Positions 1 to 7,849 of a stretch of 31,214 bases of DNA are shown piece by piece. The stretch's first letter is position 1; each line of letters begins with the position of its first letter. Where the stretch lies: positions 1-31,214 of the forward strand of contig JBHGAV010000049.1 of assembly GCA_041946685.1 (NCBI GenBank), written 5' to 3'. The position numbers and the translations under genes were made by a program. Under the pieces are notes generated by a model. The model was not told where the DNA came from and did not search any database. It was given only the letters and a program-made list of their open reading frames with translations. This DNA comes from JBHGAV01 sp041946685. GTDB taxonomy: Bacteria; Acidobacteriota; Terriglobia; Bryobacterales; Bryobacteraceae.

Positions 1-770
1 GGAGCTCCAGGCGTGCAAGGTTTCGCCGAGGCGGACCAACTGCGCCAGGCCGGCCTGGCTGTTGAAGTTTCCGCCCGCCTCCCTGCGGCCGTTCGAAGCT
101 TCCTTTTCCACATCGACGTGACCGATACCAGCCGGTTCCCGCAGGAACGCGGGCAGGCGATCGAACTTCTCCAGGCACGGGCCATTCGGGTGCTCAACGC
201 GCATGTGACCGACATCTCCAAGCGGGCGGTGCACGCCCTGGCGCAAAAGCTTGGCATTCCTTGCGCACTTGCGGCGCGCGACGGCGACGCGCGCGAACTG
301 CTGATCGTTAAGATCAACCGCAACCACGGCGGCCGCAACGAGCGCCTACTTCCCAGGCGCTACCGGCGGACGCTTGGACTTGCCACCGGCAATGCCGTCA
401 TTCGCGGCCCTTTGACTACAGGATCTTGCCGCGCGCGGATGTGCCCGGGTCCTGCTGGGATCATCCGCACCTGGTGGTGGAACGCTTCATGAGCAGCCAG
501 GACCACCGTCTGAATCGGGTGCACGTCGTCGTGGGCCGCGTCGTTTTCTCGAGAGGGTCCTCACGCCTGCCGATCAAGAAGATCGGGGACTGCTCGGACA
601 CCCGCGAGCATTTCCTGCGGATGGGCGAGTTCTCAGCGGCGCTTCCTTCGGCGCTCCTCCGGACGGTGCATGCTTTCGCAGAGGCCTTCTCACTGGACTC
701 CGGGGCGCTGGACCTGGTGGCTGACGGCGATCGCCGGTACTTCGTGATCGACGTCAATTCCGCGCCATAG
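1..770 (+). pseudogene. ATP-grasp family protein, 5'-truncated by the window edge and apparently broken
   Basis: The reading frame is open from base 1, so the true start lies upstream. Frame 1 reads a typical ATP-grasp central region (NAHVTDISKRAVHAL, then LLIVKINRNHGGRNERLL with the nucleotide-binding Lys and Gly-rich loop). The coding sense then moves to frame 3 at about 409-411: RGP is followed by FDYRILPRADVPGS, as if one base were missing. Frame 3 ends with ALDLVADGDRRYFVIDVNSAP, where the Asp and Asn of DVN are the usual Mg-binding residues. A TAG at 768-770 stops it, but the same frame continues as HGTQAPERVAFLRAAWDPR to a second stop at 828-830, which looks like the native C-terminus. 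Two lesions suggest a decayed gene; a sequencing error cannot be ruled out for either. The substrate is unknown. The downstream neighbour converges on it, with only one base between position 830 and that gene's stop. Confidence 0.7.
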
Positions 771-831
771 CACGGCACGCAAGCGCCCGAGCGCGTCGCC
801 TTCCTGCGCGCCGCCTGGGACCCGAGATAGG

Positions 832-3222
832 TCACATTGCCCCAGACGGTTCGAACTCGATGGTGTAGACGCGACCCGCCCGAACGGTCAGTCGCGGCGT
901 CGCGTCGCCCGCGGAAGGCGTGGGCAGCGCGCGGCGGCCATCCCGGATGCCCCGGATGCGCACTCCCGCGGTGAGCCGCAACTGGTGCACGCCGTCCACC
1001 GCCGCCCTCAGCGTTGCCGTGGTGGGAAGCCCGCCTTTCCATGCGAGGTCGATTTCCGCGCCGCCCCGGACGCGGAGCCCGGTAACCCTGCCGCTGTCCC
1101 ACGCCTTCGGCAGCGCCGGAAGGAGCGCGATCTCGCCGGCGTGGCTCTGCACGAGCATCTCGGCAAAGGCGGCGGTCCCGCCGAAATTGCCGTCAATCTG
1201 GAACGGCGGGTGATTGTCGAAAAGGTTCGGCAGCGTGGACTTGGCTAGCAGCGCGACCAGGTTCTCGTAAGCCTTGGCGCTGTCTCCCAGGCGGGCCCAA
1301 AAATCGATGATCCAGGCCCGGCTCCAGCCTGTGTGTCCCCCGCCCTTGGCCAGCCGCCGCTCGAGTGTCGTGCGCGCGGCTCGAGCCAGCTCCGGCGTCT
1401 TATGGGGCGTGATCTGGTCGCCGGGAAACAGGGCGAACAGATGGGAGATATGCCGGTGCCCCGGCTCCACCTCCTCATAATCCTCGGGCCACTCCTGCAG
1501 CTGACCGTAGCGGCCGATTCGCGGCGGAACCAGTTTCGCGCGCGCCGCCGCCACCTGCGCGCGAAATCCCGCGTCGATCCCCAGGACCGTGCTGGCTTCA
1601 ACCACCTTCTTGAAGAAGTCATCGAGAATCTGGGTGTCCATCGCCGGCCCCATGACGAGGACGGCCCGCTCGCCGGAGGGCAGCCGGTACTCATTCTCAG
1701 GCGACGTCGATGGCCCCGTCACCAGGTGTCCCTCACCGTCCGGGACCAGGTAATCGAGAAAGAACTGAGCTGCCTCCTTCATCACAGGGTAGGCGCGCTG
1801 GGCGAGAAACTTGCGGTCGAGCGTGAAGTCGTAATGTTCCGCCAGGTGAAGCGACAGCCAGGCCGCGCCCATTGGCCAGATCCCCCAGCGCGCTCCGTCG
1901 ATCGGCACCGCGTGTCCCCACAGGTCGGTGTTGTGATGCATCACGAACCCCCCGGCGCCGTAGTAGAACTTCGCCACCCGCCGGCCGTCTTCCCTTCCGT
2001 TCTCCAGCAGGTCGAACAGCGGCTCGTGCAGTTCCGAGAGGTTGCAGGTCTCGGCCGGCCAGTAGTTCATCTCGGTGTTGATGTTGATGGTGTACTTGCT
2101 TCCCCAGGCCGGCGTGAGGCTGTCGTTCCATTTCCCCTGAAGGTTGGCGGCCATGCTTCCGGGGCGGCTGCTCGCAATCAGCAGGTACCGCCCGTACTGA
2201 AAATAGAGCGCCAGCAGATCGTCGTCCGCGGCTCCGCCCTGCACGCGCCGGAGCCGTTCATCGGTGGGAAGGGCGCGCAGCGATGCATCCACCGGAAGCT
2301 CGAGCCGCATGCGCCGGAAGAAGCGCTGGTGATCGGCGACATGCTCCTTGAGCAACGCTTCCCAGGAGCGGGAGGCGACGGCAAGATCGCGCGCACAGGC
2401 GGCGGCCAGGTCCTTCTCCCGATAGTCGGTCGCGGCCACGATGGTCAGCGTCACGCTGTCCGCGGCCGCGACGTCCAGATGATCGCCAGTACTCTCCATC
2501 CGGCCGCCGGACACGTTCGCCTTCACCTCGGCACGAAAGCGGACGCCGGTGTCGTTCTCGCCGGGGGCTTTCTTCGGCAGCGCCTGGCCGGTCAGGATCA
2601 GCCGCCCCGGCGCTGTTTCGGTGGACGCATCCGCCGGCCGGTTCATGGTGGCGCGAAAGGAGATGCTGCCCGGTTTGTCGGCGGTAAGGCGCACGACGAT
2701 CGCCCGGCCCGGCGCCGTCGCGAACACTTCGCGCACGAAGCGGACTCCGCCGGCCGTATACCAAACCGATGCGATGCCCGTGTCGAGGTCGAGTTCGCGC
2801 CGGTAGTTCTCCGGCTCCGGCACACTGCCGAAATCGAGCCAGAGATCGCCGAGGGTCTGGTAGACCGGCAGCGCGCGAGGGATGCTGATCATCGTCTTGT
2901 CGGCCAACGCCTGCGCTTCCGCGGGCCGCCCTTCGAACAGCAGCCGGCGGATCTCCGGGAAGGCCTTCGGAGCCTCGGGATTGCTCCGGTCGCGCTTCTC
3001 GCCCGACCAGACGGTGTCCTCGTTGAGTTGCAGGTGCTCCCGGCGGGTGTCGCCGAAGACCATGGCCGCAAGCCGCCCGTTGCCCACCGGCAGAGCCTGC
3101 GTCCAGGCCGCGGCGGGCTGCCGGTACCAGAGTTTCAGCGCATTCTCTTGCTGGGCATGGCACACAGCCGGACCGGCCAGAGCCATGAACAGTGAGATAT
3201 CGAATAGAAACCGGAACCGCAT
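832..3222 (-). CDS. Glycoside hydrolase family 95 protein (alpha-L-fucosidase-like), secreted
   Basis: This 796-residue protein matches GH95 along its length and has the usual size for the family. GH95 enzymes are inverting alpha-1,2-L-fucosidases, with some alpha-L-galactosidases, that act on plant or host glycans. The N-terminus is a Sec signal peptide ending near VCHA-QQ. The family's first signature LPVGNGRLAAMVFG follows. The three active-site regions are present: the NIN pair before TEMNYWPAE (about residue 377), SPENEY with the general acid Glu (about 507), and FQIDGNFGG with the Asp (about 676). ATG 3222 is preferred over an in-frame start at 3267 because the signal peptide begins there, GAGGGGGA lies just upstream, and 3267 would lie inside the preceding gene. 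It follows the NIF3 gene by 13 nt and is probably co-transcribed with it. The exact sugar preference cannot be read from sequence. Confidence 0.93.
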   Translation of the reverse strand: MRFRFLFDISLFMALAGPAVCHAQQENALKLWYRQPAAAWTQALPVGNGRLAAMVFGDTRREHLQLNEDTVWSGEKRDRSNPEAPKAFPEIRRLLFEGRPAEAQALADKTMISIPRALPVYQTLGDLWLDFGSVPEPENYRRELDLDTGIASVWYTAGGVRFVREVFATAPGRAIVVRLTADKPGSISFRATMNRPADASTETAPGRLILTGQALPKKAPGENDTGVRFRAEVKANVSGGRMESTGDHLDVAAADSVTLTIVAATDYREKDLAAACARDLAVASRSWEALLKEHVADHQRFFRRMRLELPVDASLRALPTDERLRRVQGGAADDDLLALYFQYGRYLLIASSRPGSMAANLQGKWNDSLTPAWGSKYTININTEMNYWPAETCNLSELHEPLFDLLENGREDGRRVAKFYYGAGGFVMHHNTDLWGHAVPIDGARWGIWPMGAAWLSLHLAEHYDFTLDRKFLAQRAYPVMKEAAQFFLDYLVPDGEGHLVTGPSTSPENEYRLPSGERAVLVMGPAMDTQILDDFFKKVVEASTVLGIDAGFRAQVAAARAKLVPPRIGRYGQLQEWPEDYEEVEPGHRHISHLFALFPGDQITPHKTPELARAARTTLERRLAKGGGHTGWSRAWIIDFWARLGDSAKAYENLVALLAKSTLPNLFDNHPPFQIDGNFGGTAAFAEMLVQSHAGEIALLPALPKAWDSGRVTGLRVRGGAEIDLAWKGGLPTTATLRAAVDGVHQLRLTAGVRIRGIRDGRRALPTPSAGDATPRLTVRAGRVYTIEFEPSGAM

Positions 3223-3235
3223 CTCGTCATCCCCC

Positions 3236-4015
3236 TCACGTCCAGTAGGGCTCGCCTGCGCGGACAAGCTGGATCGGAACCCCGGTGACGAAACCGCGCA
3301 GCCACTTGGCGAACTCCTCCATTCCGTCTTCCTCGGAAACCGCGTGTCCGATGATGATCTGGCCCTTTGGAATCCCGAGTGTGGCCGCGTCGCGCACGTA
3401 GCTGGTGATGTCGAACATGCCGTCGCTTTCGGGTGCCTCGCCGCCGATCACCACATCCACGTCGGGCGTCATTCTCGGGTAGGCGTATCCGGGGCCTACC
3501 GCGATCCGGGTGACCTTCATGTTCGGGTCTCCCACGACACGCATGGCGCGCACACCGGTGTTCTTCCTGATCAGCGAGGCCAGGGCGCTCAGCGTCGTCT
3601 CGGGAATGGTGCGCACGCCGCTTTGCATGCTGGCGTTCTCGTCGTGAATGCCCACCAGGCGCAGCAGAGCCACAACCGATTGATCCGGCACCCTGGAATG
3701 CTGATGGTCGTGGAAACGCCAGATGACCACCCCTGCCTTCCGGCAATACTCGGACTTCATCTTATAGAGCGGCATGTCGACCAGGTCTTTCGTATCGTCC
3801 CGGTCGTTCCACCAGGTGCCCTCATGGGTGATGATCATGTTGAGCCCGGCCTTGTGCGCGCGCTGGATCACGTCAAACGTGGTCGTCATCGTGGCCGCAA
3901 TGCCCGTCACCACCGTGTCCGGGTCGCCGACCTTGAAGGTGTCGCGGTACGTCTTCTCGTTCCAGGGGACCCCGACGTTCTTGCGAATTGCTTCCACCAC
4001 TTCCCGCGCGGTCAT
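3236..4015 (-). CDS. NIF3-like dinuclear-metal-centre protein (paralog A, cytoplasmic)
   Basis: This 259-residue protein resembles the NIF3/YbgI/DUF34 family, whose members form toroidal hexamers with a two-metal site; their biochemical role is poorly defined. Visible motifs are IITHE (about residue 62, where YbgI has HHP, so the first His is Thr here), RFHDHQH (about 102, the central Asp region) and IIGHAVSEEDGM (about 223), with the His and Glu metal ligands of the C-terminal motif. There is no signal peptide. ATG 4015 is chosen because GGAGGG sits at the right distance and the codon shares one base with the TAA of the upstream paralog (TAATG), implying translational coupling. It lies between the second NIF3-like gene and the GH95 gene. 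Metal binding is inferred from motifs; the substrate is unknown. Confidence 0.8.
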   Translation of the reverse strand: MTAREVVEAIRKNVGVPWNEKTYRDTFKVGDPDTVVTGIAATMTTTFDVIQRAHKAGLNMIITHEGTWWNDRDDTKDLVDMPLYKMKSEYCRKAGVVIWRFHDHQHSRVPDQSVVALLRLVGIHDENASMQSGVRTIPETTLSALASLIRKNTGVRAMRVVGDPNMKVTRIAVGPGYAYPRMTPDVDVVIGGEAPESDGMFDITSYVRDAATLGIPKGQIIIGHAVSEEDGMEEFAKWLRGFVTGVPIQLVRAGEPYWT

Positions 4016-4935
4016 TACGCCACCCTCCAATACGGATCACCCGAGGAGATCCACTCGATGGGCACACCTTTCACAAACGTTTTGAGCCAGGCCGCGCAGA
4101 AGCGCATGCCAGGATCCTCCGACGCCACCCGCCCGATCGTCACCAGGTTTCTGCCGAACCCGGCCGTCTTCACATCCATCGCGTAAGTGGGGCACTCCCA
4201 CTCCCGGACCTCGCCCGCCAGCAGCAGGTCCACCTTGTCGAACTGCCTGAGCGTGACCTGCGGCGGCATCAACCCGGGGTGCAGCAGCACCCGCCGGACC
4301 CTGGCTTTCGGATCGCCCACCGCGCGCAGCCCGCCGCGGAGGCGGAGGCTCTTGCGGATGTGCGCGACCGCCGCTTCCGCGGTCGTCTCAGGGATGTCGA
4401 ACATCCCTGACTCGCCGGGGACGGGGCGCGCGGACCAGCCCAGCGAATCGGCAAGGCCGGCCACCATGTCGTTCTCTTTCCTCGCCAGCCAGTGATCCCG
4501 CAGGCGAAACACCACCAAGCCGTTCTTCTCGATGAACTCGCGCTTGGCCAAGTACACCGGGTCGTCGGGGGAGACTCCTCCCATGCCTCCACCGCGCATC
4601 CCCGGAGCCGCGGGCGGCGGCGGAGCGCCATCCCTGCTTCCGAAGAACGTAGGTTCATGGGTGATGATCAGGTTCAGCCCGCCCTTGGATGCCTGCCGGA
4701 GAACCTCCATCGTCGCCATCGCCGTGGTGGCGATTCCCCGCACCACGGTCTCCGGCTTACCCGCCTTGAAACCGTCCGGTCCCGCGCCGGACCAGTCTCC
4801 GCCCAGGCGCTCCTGAATCTGTTTCACGATGTCCCCTGCGGAGGAACCGGCTGCTCCGCGCAGGGGTAGCTGCACTGCCGCGAGACTCCCTGCGATCTTC
4901 CCTAATTCTCGCCGCGATAGGCTCTTTGGATCCAT
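4015..4935 (-). CDS. NIF3-like protein (paralog B) with twin-arginine signal
   Basis: This 306-residue paralog of the next gene shares the blocks TVVRGIATTAMATMEVL and GGLNLIITHEPTFF and a matching C-terminus (GDPYWRVA against GEPYWT). It starts MDPKSLSRRELGKIAG, a twin-arginine export signal, so it is probably exported folded. The C-terminal metal motif reads TIGRVASEDPGM: the His found in paralog A (IGHAVSEEDGM) is Arg here, although the Glu remains. A Pro/Gly-rich insert (GAPPPPAAPGMRGGGMGG) lies between the THE motif and the next helix. ATG 4935 has GGGAGG nine bases upstream; an in-frame start at 5049 would add a Pro-rich stretch that looks non-coding. The stop overlaps the start of paralog A. 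The role is unknown; a hetero-oligomer is unlikely if only this copy is exported. Confidence 0.77.
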   Translation of the reverse strand: MDPKSLSRRELGKIAGSLAAVQLPLRGAAGSSAGDIVKQIQERLGGDWSGAGPDGFKAGKPETVVRGIATTAMATMEVLRQASKGGLNLIITHEPTFFGSRDGAPPPPAAPGMRGGGMGGVSPDDPVYLAKREFIEKNGLVVFRLRDHWLARKENDMVAGLADSLGWSARPVPGESGMFDIPETTAEAAVAHIRKSLRLRGGLRAVGDPKARVRRVLLHPGLMPPQVTLRQFDKVDLLLAGEVREWECPTYAMDVKTAGFGRNLVTIGRVASEDPGMRFCAAWLKTFVKGVPIEWISSGDPYWRVA

Positions 4936-5008
4936 GGCACAAAACCTCCCAAGAGCATAGCACCTCGGTCTTGTGCGGCAGAACGGGGATTCCGGGGGTG
5001 GAGGGAAA

Positions 5009-5048
5009 TGTGGGGACGGCGGCCAGGCAGGGCCGACCGTCCCCCACA
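5009..5048 (-). terminator. Putative intrinsic terminator after the xylose-isomerase-like gene
   Basis: A long hairpin lies just downstream of the minus-strand stop at 5056. The outer arms are TGTGGGGACGG (5009-5019) and CCGTCCCCCACA (5037-5048, one extra C). Inner arms CGGCC (5020-5024) and GGCCG (5031-5035) close a six-base loop. On the minus strand the stem is followed only by ATTTCCC, so the T-tract is short. It may reduce read-through into the NIF3 genes rather than abolish it. Confidence 0.5.
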
Positions 5049-5055
5049 CAAAAGA

Positions 5056-6429
5056 CTAGCCGCGAACGGCCCGCATCATCGCACGCAGGACGATCGAGCG
5101 CAACGCCTCATGATGGCTGCTCTGCTCCGGCGTGAGCTTCCACGGCATCTGGTATCCCGCGGCAGCGATCTCATCGAAGCTGCCCGAGCCCTCGATCTTC
5201 TTGCCGAGGTCCGACTTCCACGACTCGTACCGGGCCTGGACCGCCTTCTCCAGGTCGCCATCCTCCATCACCACGACGGCGGTGCGGAGGCCCCATGCGA
5301 TGGAGTCCATGCCGAGGATATGGGCGTGGATCAGATCGATAGGCGCGAAGCTGGCGCGGTAGCGGTGCGCGTCGAAGTTGAACACGCCCGTCCCCAGTCC
5401 GCCGGCCTTCAGAACCGGATGCATGATCTCGAACGCGATCAGGGGATCGCCCAGGAAGCGATCGGTATCCCAGCCATTTCCGCCGGTGCCCTCGTTCACG
5501 TCGACGCCGCCGACCATCCCGTGCTCCATGGCCACGGTCAGTTCGTGGAAGACAGGAAATCCGGCGAGCTGGGCGTGGTTGGTCTCGATGTTCAGCTTGA
5601 AGTCCTTGTCGAGCCCGTTCTTCACCAGGAAGCCGATCACCACCAGAGCCGAGTGGTCGTACTGGAAAGTGCTTGGTTCGCAGGGCTTGGGCTCGATGAG
5701 AAACTGGGCGCCGAAGCCGATCTTCTTCGCGTAATCGACCGCCATGTGCAGGAAGCCGGCCAGGTGCTTTTGCTCCAGGCCCAGCATGGTGGCGAGCAGG
5801 TGGTTGTAACCCTCGCGGCCGCCCCAGAACACGTGATTCCGCGCGCCCAGCCGCTTGCCGACCTCGAGCATCTTTTTGGTCTGAGCCCAAGCGTGCGCGT
5901 ACACGCCCGCCTCGTTGGATGTGGACGCCCCCTCCCGGTAAAGTTGCAGGCCAAACAGGTTCTGGGTCGTCCAGCCGCACTGAATCCCGGATAGATTCTG
6001 CAAGGCTTCCATGGTCGGCAGGATGCGGTCGATGTTCTCGTGGAACTCCTTCAGGCTTTTGCCATGCGGAACGCCGTCCCAATCGTGCCAGCACCAGTAG
6101 CGAATGCCGAGGAGGTACAGGCAATAGAAGAACGCCCGGTACTTGCGTTCCGCGTTCTCCATCGAATTGGTCCCGTCGTCCCACGGCGCGATCGCCGTTC
6201 CGGGGCCGAACATGTCGGCCAACTCGTTGTCGAAATGCCACTTTGCGCCCGCGAAAGGCAGGTGCTCCTCCATAGTCTTCCCGTGGAGGACTTCGGCGGC
6301 GTTGTAGCAGCCGAAGCTGAGCGGGTTCCTGTTGCCGATGCCGCCGAATTCGATCGGCTTGGGCACTTCGGGAAAGGGATTCTGTTCCAATCCGAAGTCC
6401 TTGTAGGTGAGACCTTTTTTCAGTGCCAT
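5056..6429 (-). CDS. xylA: Xylose isomerase-like sugar isomerase
   Basis: This 457-residue protein aligns along its length with class II xylose isomerases, which interconvert D-xylose and D-xylulose in the cytoplasm. Landmarks: NPLSFGCYNAAEVLHGKTMEEHL near the N-terminus, the catalytic His-Asp segment CWHDWD (about residue 115), VFWGGREGY, LIEPKPCEP (Glu ligand, about 246), NIETNHAQLAG (Glu and His, about 281-284), GVDVNEG (Asp, about 308), GWDTDRF (two Asp, about 320) and FNFDA (Asp, about 350). All metal ligands are present. Two loops differ from classical enzymes: EGTGGN replaces the usual RGDxQL, and FDAHRYR replaces FDAKxRR. It may therefore act on another aldose or be a divergent family branch. 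ATG 6429 follows AAAGGA. There is no export signal, unlike the neighbouring dehydratase-like gene. Confidence 0.85.
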   Translation of the reverse strand: MALKKGLTYKDFGLEQNPFPEVPKPIEFGGIGNRNPLSFGCYNAAEVLHGKTMEEHLPFAGAKWHFDNELADMFGPGTAIAPWDDGTNSMENAERKYRAFFYCLYLLGIRYWCWHDWDGVPHGKSLKEFHENIDRILPTMEALQNLSGIQCGWTTQNLFGLQLYREGASTSNEAGVYAHAWAQTKKMLEVGKRLGARNHVFWGGREGYNHLLATMLGLEQKHLAGFLHMAVDYAKKIGFGAQFLIEPKPCEPSTFQYDHSALVVIGFLVKNGLDKDFKLNIETNHAQLAGFPVFHELTVAMEHGMVGGVDVNEGTGGNGWDTDRFLGDPLIAFEIMHPVLKAGGLGTGVFNFDAHRYRASFAPIDLIHAHILGMDSIAWGLRTAVVVMEDGDLEKAVQARYESWKSDLGKKIEGSGSFDEIAAAGYQMPWKLTPEQSSHHEALRSIVLRAMMRAVRG

Positions 6430-6556
6430 ACACGTCCTTTCGTTACTGAAGACTCGCGCCGCAATGGGATCGCCCGCTGGTACCCGAGGGACCGGCGGGA
6501 GGCGGCATTCCTGTTCGGGTATCCTTCGCCGAAATGAGAGAATAGCACGAACGCGG

Positions 6557-7795
6557 TTACAACGGCTGATACCCCGGCTCCAGCGCTTCCTTCACGGCAG
6601 CGTCGTTCAACTCGATACCGATGCCAGGGGTCTGGGGCAGCACGCAGTAGCCCTTCTCAAGGGTCGCCGCCGTCGTGAGCGGGTCGTTCGCCTTGCGGTT
6701 GATCGCCCATTCCAGAATCATGAAGTTGGGCACCGTGGCGCAGACATGCGCAAAGGCCACCTTCCCCAAGTTGCTGGCTACGCCGTGCGGGGCGATTGGG
6801 ATATGGTAGACCTCCGCCAGGGCGGCCATCTTGCGGGACTCCAGCAGCCCGCCGCACTTGGTCATGTCCATTTGGACCACGCTCAGCGCCTGCTTCTCTA
6901 TGTACGGCTGGAGGCCCCACCGCGTGTAAATGTTCTCACCGGCCGCGATGGGAATGCGCGTCATGCTGCGCACCTTCGCCATGGCCTCAGGGTTGTCGGG
7001 CGGCACCGGCTCCTCCAGCCACATAGGCCGGTAGGGCTCCACTGCCTTGGCGATCTGGATGGCGCTCTCCGTGTCATAGCGGGCGTGACATTCGAGCGCC
7101 AGGCCGAAGTCCTTCCCGACGGCCTCACGCATGGCGGCAATCTGTTTGGCGATGTTGTCGATCTGCGTATTGTTCAGGGTCCACGTGAATCTCTTGCCCG
7201 GATCCCAGCCGACTTCGGCGTTGTCCTTGTCGGTGACGCCATCGACGGTTGTCTTGAGAGCGCGAACACCGGTCGTGCGGATGATCTCCTTCGCCTGCGC
7301 CGGATCGGACGAGTGATGATAGACGGCTACCCTGTCTCTCACCAGCCCTCCAAACAGCCTGAAGAGCGGCACGCCAAGGGCTTTGCCCGCAAGGTCCCAC
7401 AGGGCGATCTCGATGCCGCTCATGGCGGTGAGGTAGGGGCCACCCATCCCCCGCATGAACACGGGCGCGATTCCTCCGGGGGGAGAGCCCCAGCCCCAGT
7501 AGTTGAACCAGATCCCTTCGACGTCGAGCGGATCTTTCCCCACCAGACCCGGACCGAGGTTCTTGTTGACGATGACGTCCGCGCCGACGTTATCCACCAT
7601 TTCACCAGTGCCGGTAAGGCCCTGATCCGTGTAGACGCGTACATAATTAGTGACAGTCCCACGCATCCGAACCGCACGCACCTCGCGGATCTTCAGTTTC
7701 GGCGCGTGAGAGGTACCCTGAGCACGCGCATCGGCGAGAAACGCGGCATAGGCGGCGCCCGCGACCGACGCATTCAGAAAGTGGCGTCTCTGCAT
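6557..7795 (-). CDS. Mandelate racemase/muconate lactonizing-type enzyme (enolase superfamily), Tat-like signal
   Basis: This 412-residue protein resembles sugar-acid dehydratases of the galactonate-dehydratase (DgoD) type, which abstract the proton alpha to a carboxylate with Mg help. An N-terminal QRRHFLNASVAGAAYAAF segment ending in DARAQG looks like a twin-arginine or Sec signal. Ligand motifs are in the expected order: ALECHARYD (about residue 234), WLEEPVPPDN (about 261), AAGENIYTR (about 283), APHGVAS with the candidate catalytic His (about 336) and ILEW (about 360). The first ligand position is Glu (ECH) where DgoD has Asp (DxH), so activity may differ. ATG 7795 has AAAAGGAGA upstream. 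It starts 54 nt after the TPR gene and is followed 127 nt later by the isomerase gene. Aldonate or uronate dehydration would suit the neighbourhood but is inference. Confidence 0.85.
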   Translation of the reverse strand: MQRRHFLNASVAGAAYAAFLADARAQGTSHAPKLKIREVRAVRMRGTVTNYVRVYTDQGLTGTGEMVDNVGADVIVNKNLGPGLVGKDPLDVEGIWFNYWGWGSPPGGIAPVFMRGMGGPYLTAMSGIEIALWDLAGKALGVPLFRLFGGLVRDRVAVYHHSSDPAQAKEIIRTTGVRALKTTVDGVTDKDNAEVGWDPGKRFTWTLNNTQIDNIAKQIAAMREAVGKDFGLALECHARYDTESAIQIAKAVEPYRPMWLEEPVPPDNPEAMAKVRSMTRIPIAAGENIYTRWGLQPYIEKQALSVVQMDMTKCGGLLESRKMAALAEVYHIPIAPHGVASNLGKVAFAHVCATVPNFMILEWAINRKANDPLTTAATLEKGYCVLPQTPGIGIELNDAAVKEALEPGYQPL

Positions 7796-7849
7796 GGTGT
7801 CTCCTTTTCTCCAGGGAGTATCGCTCCGAATCCAGATTCACACAAGCGG

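Noticed and set aside
1333..3195. Long open frame on the plus strand opposite the GH95 gene (620 codons)
   Set aside because: It is antisense to a gene with clear family motifs, is rich in Arg, His and Gly as expected for a mirror frame in GC-rich DNA, and has no recognisable domain. The same applies to long antisense frames at 6407-8068, 8848-10707, 16886-18781 and 24200-25861.
6430..6556. 127-base gap between the dehydratase-like and isomerase genes searched for a promoter or small RNA
   Set aside because: Apart from the AAAGGA ribosome-binding site of the isomerase gene, no convincing -10/-35 pair or hairpin was seen.
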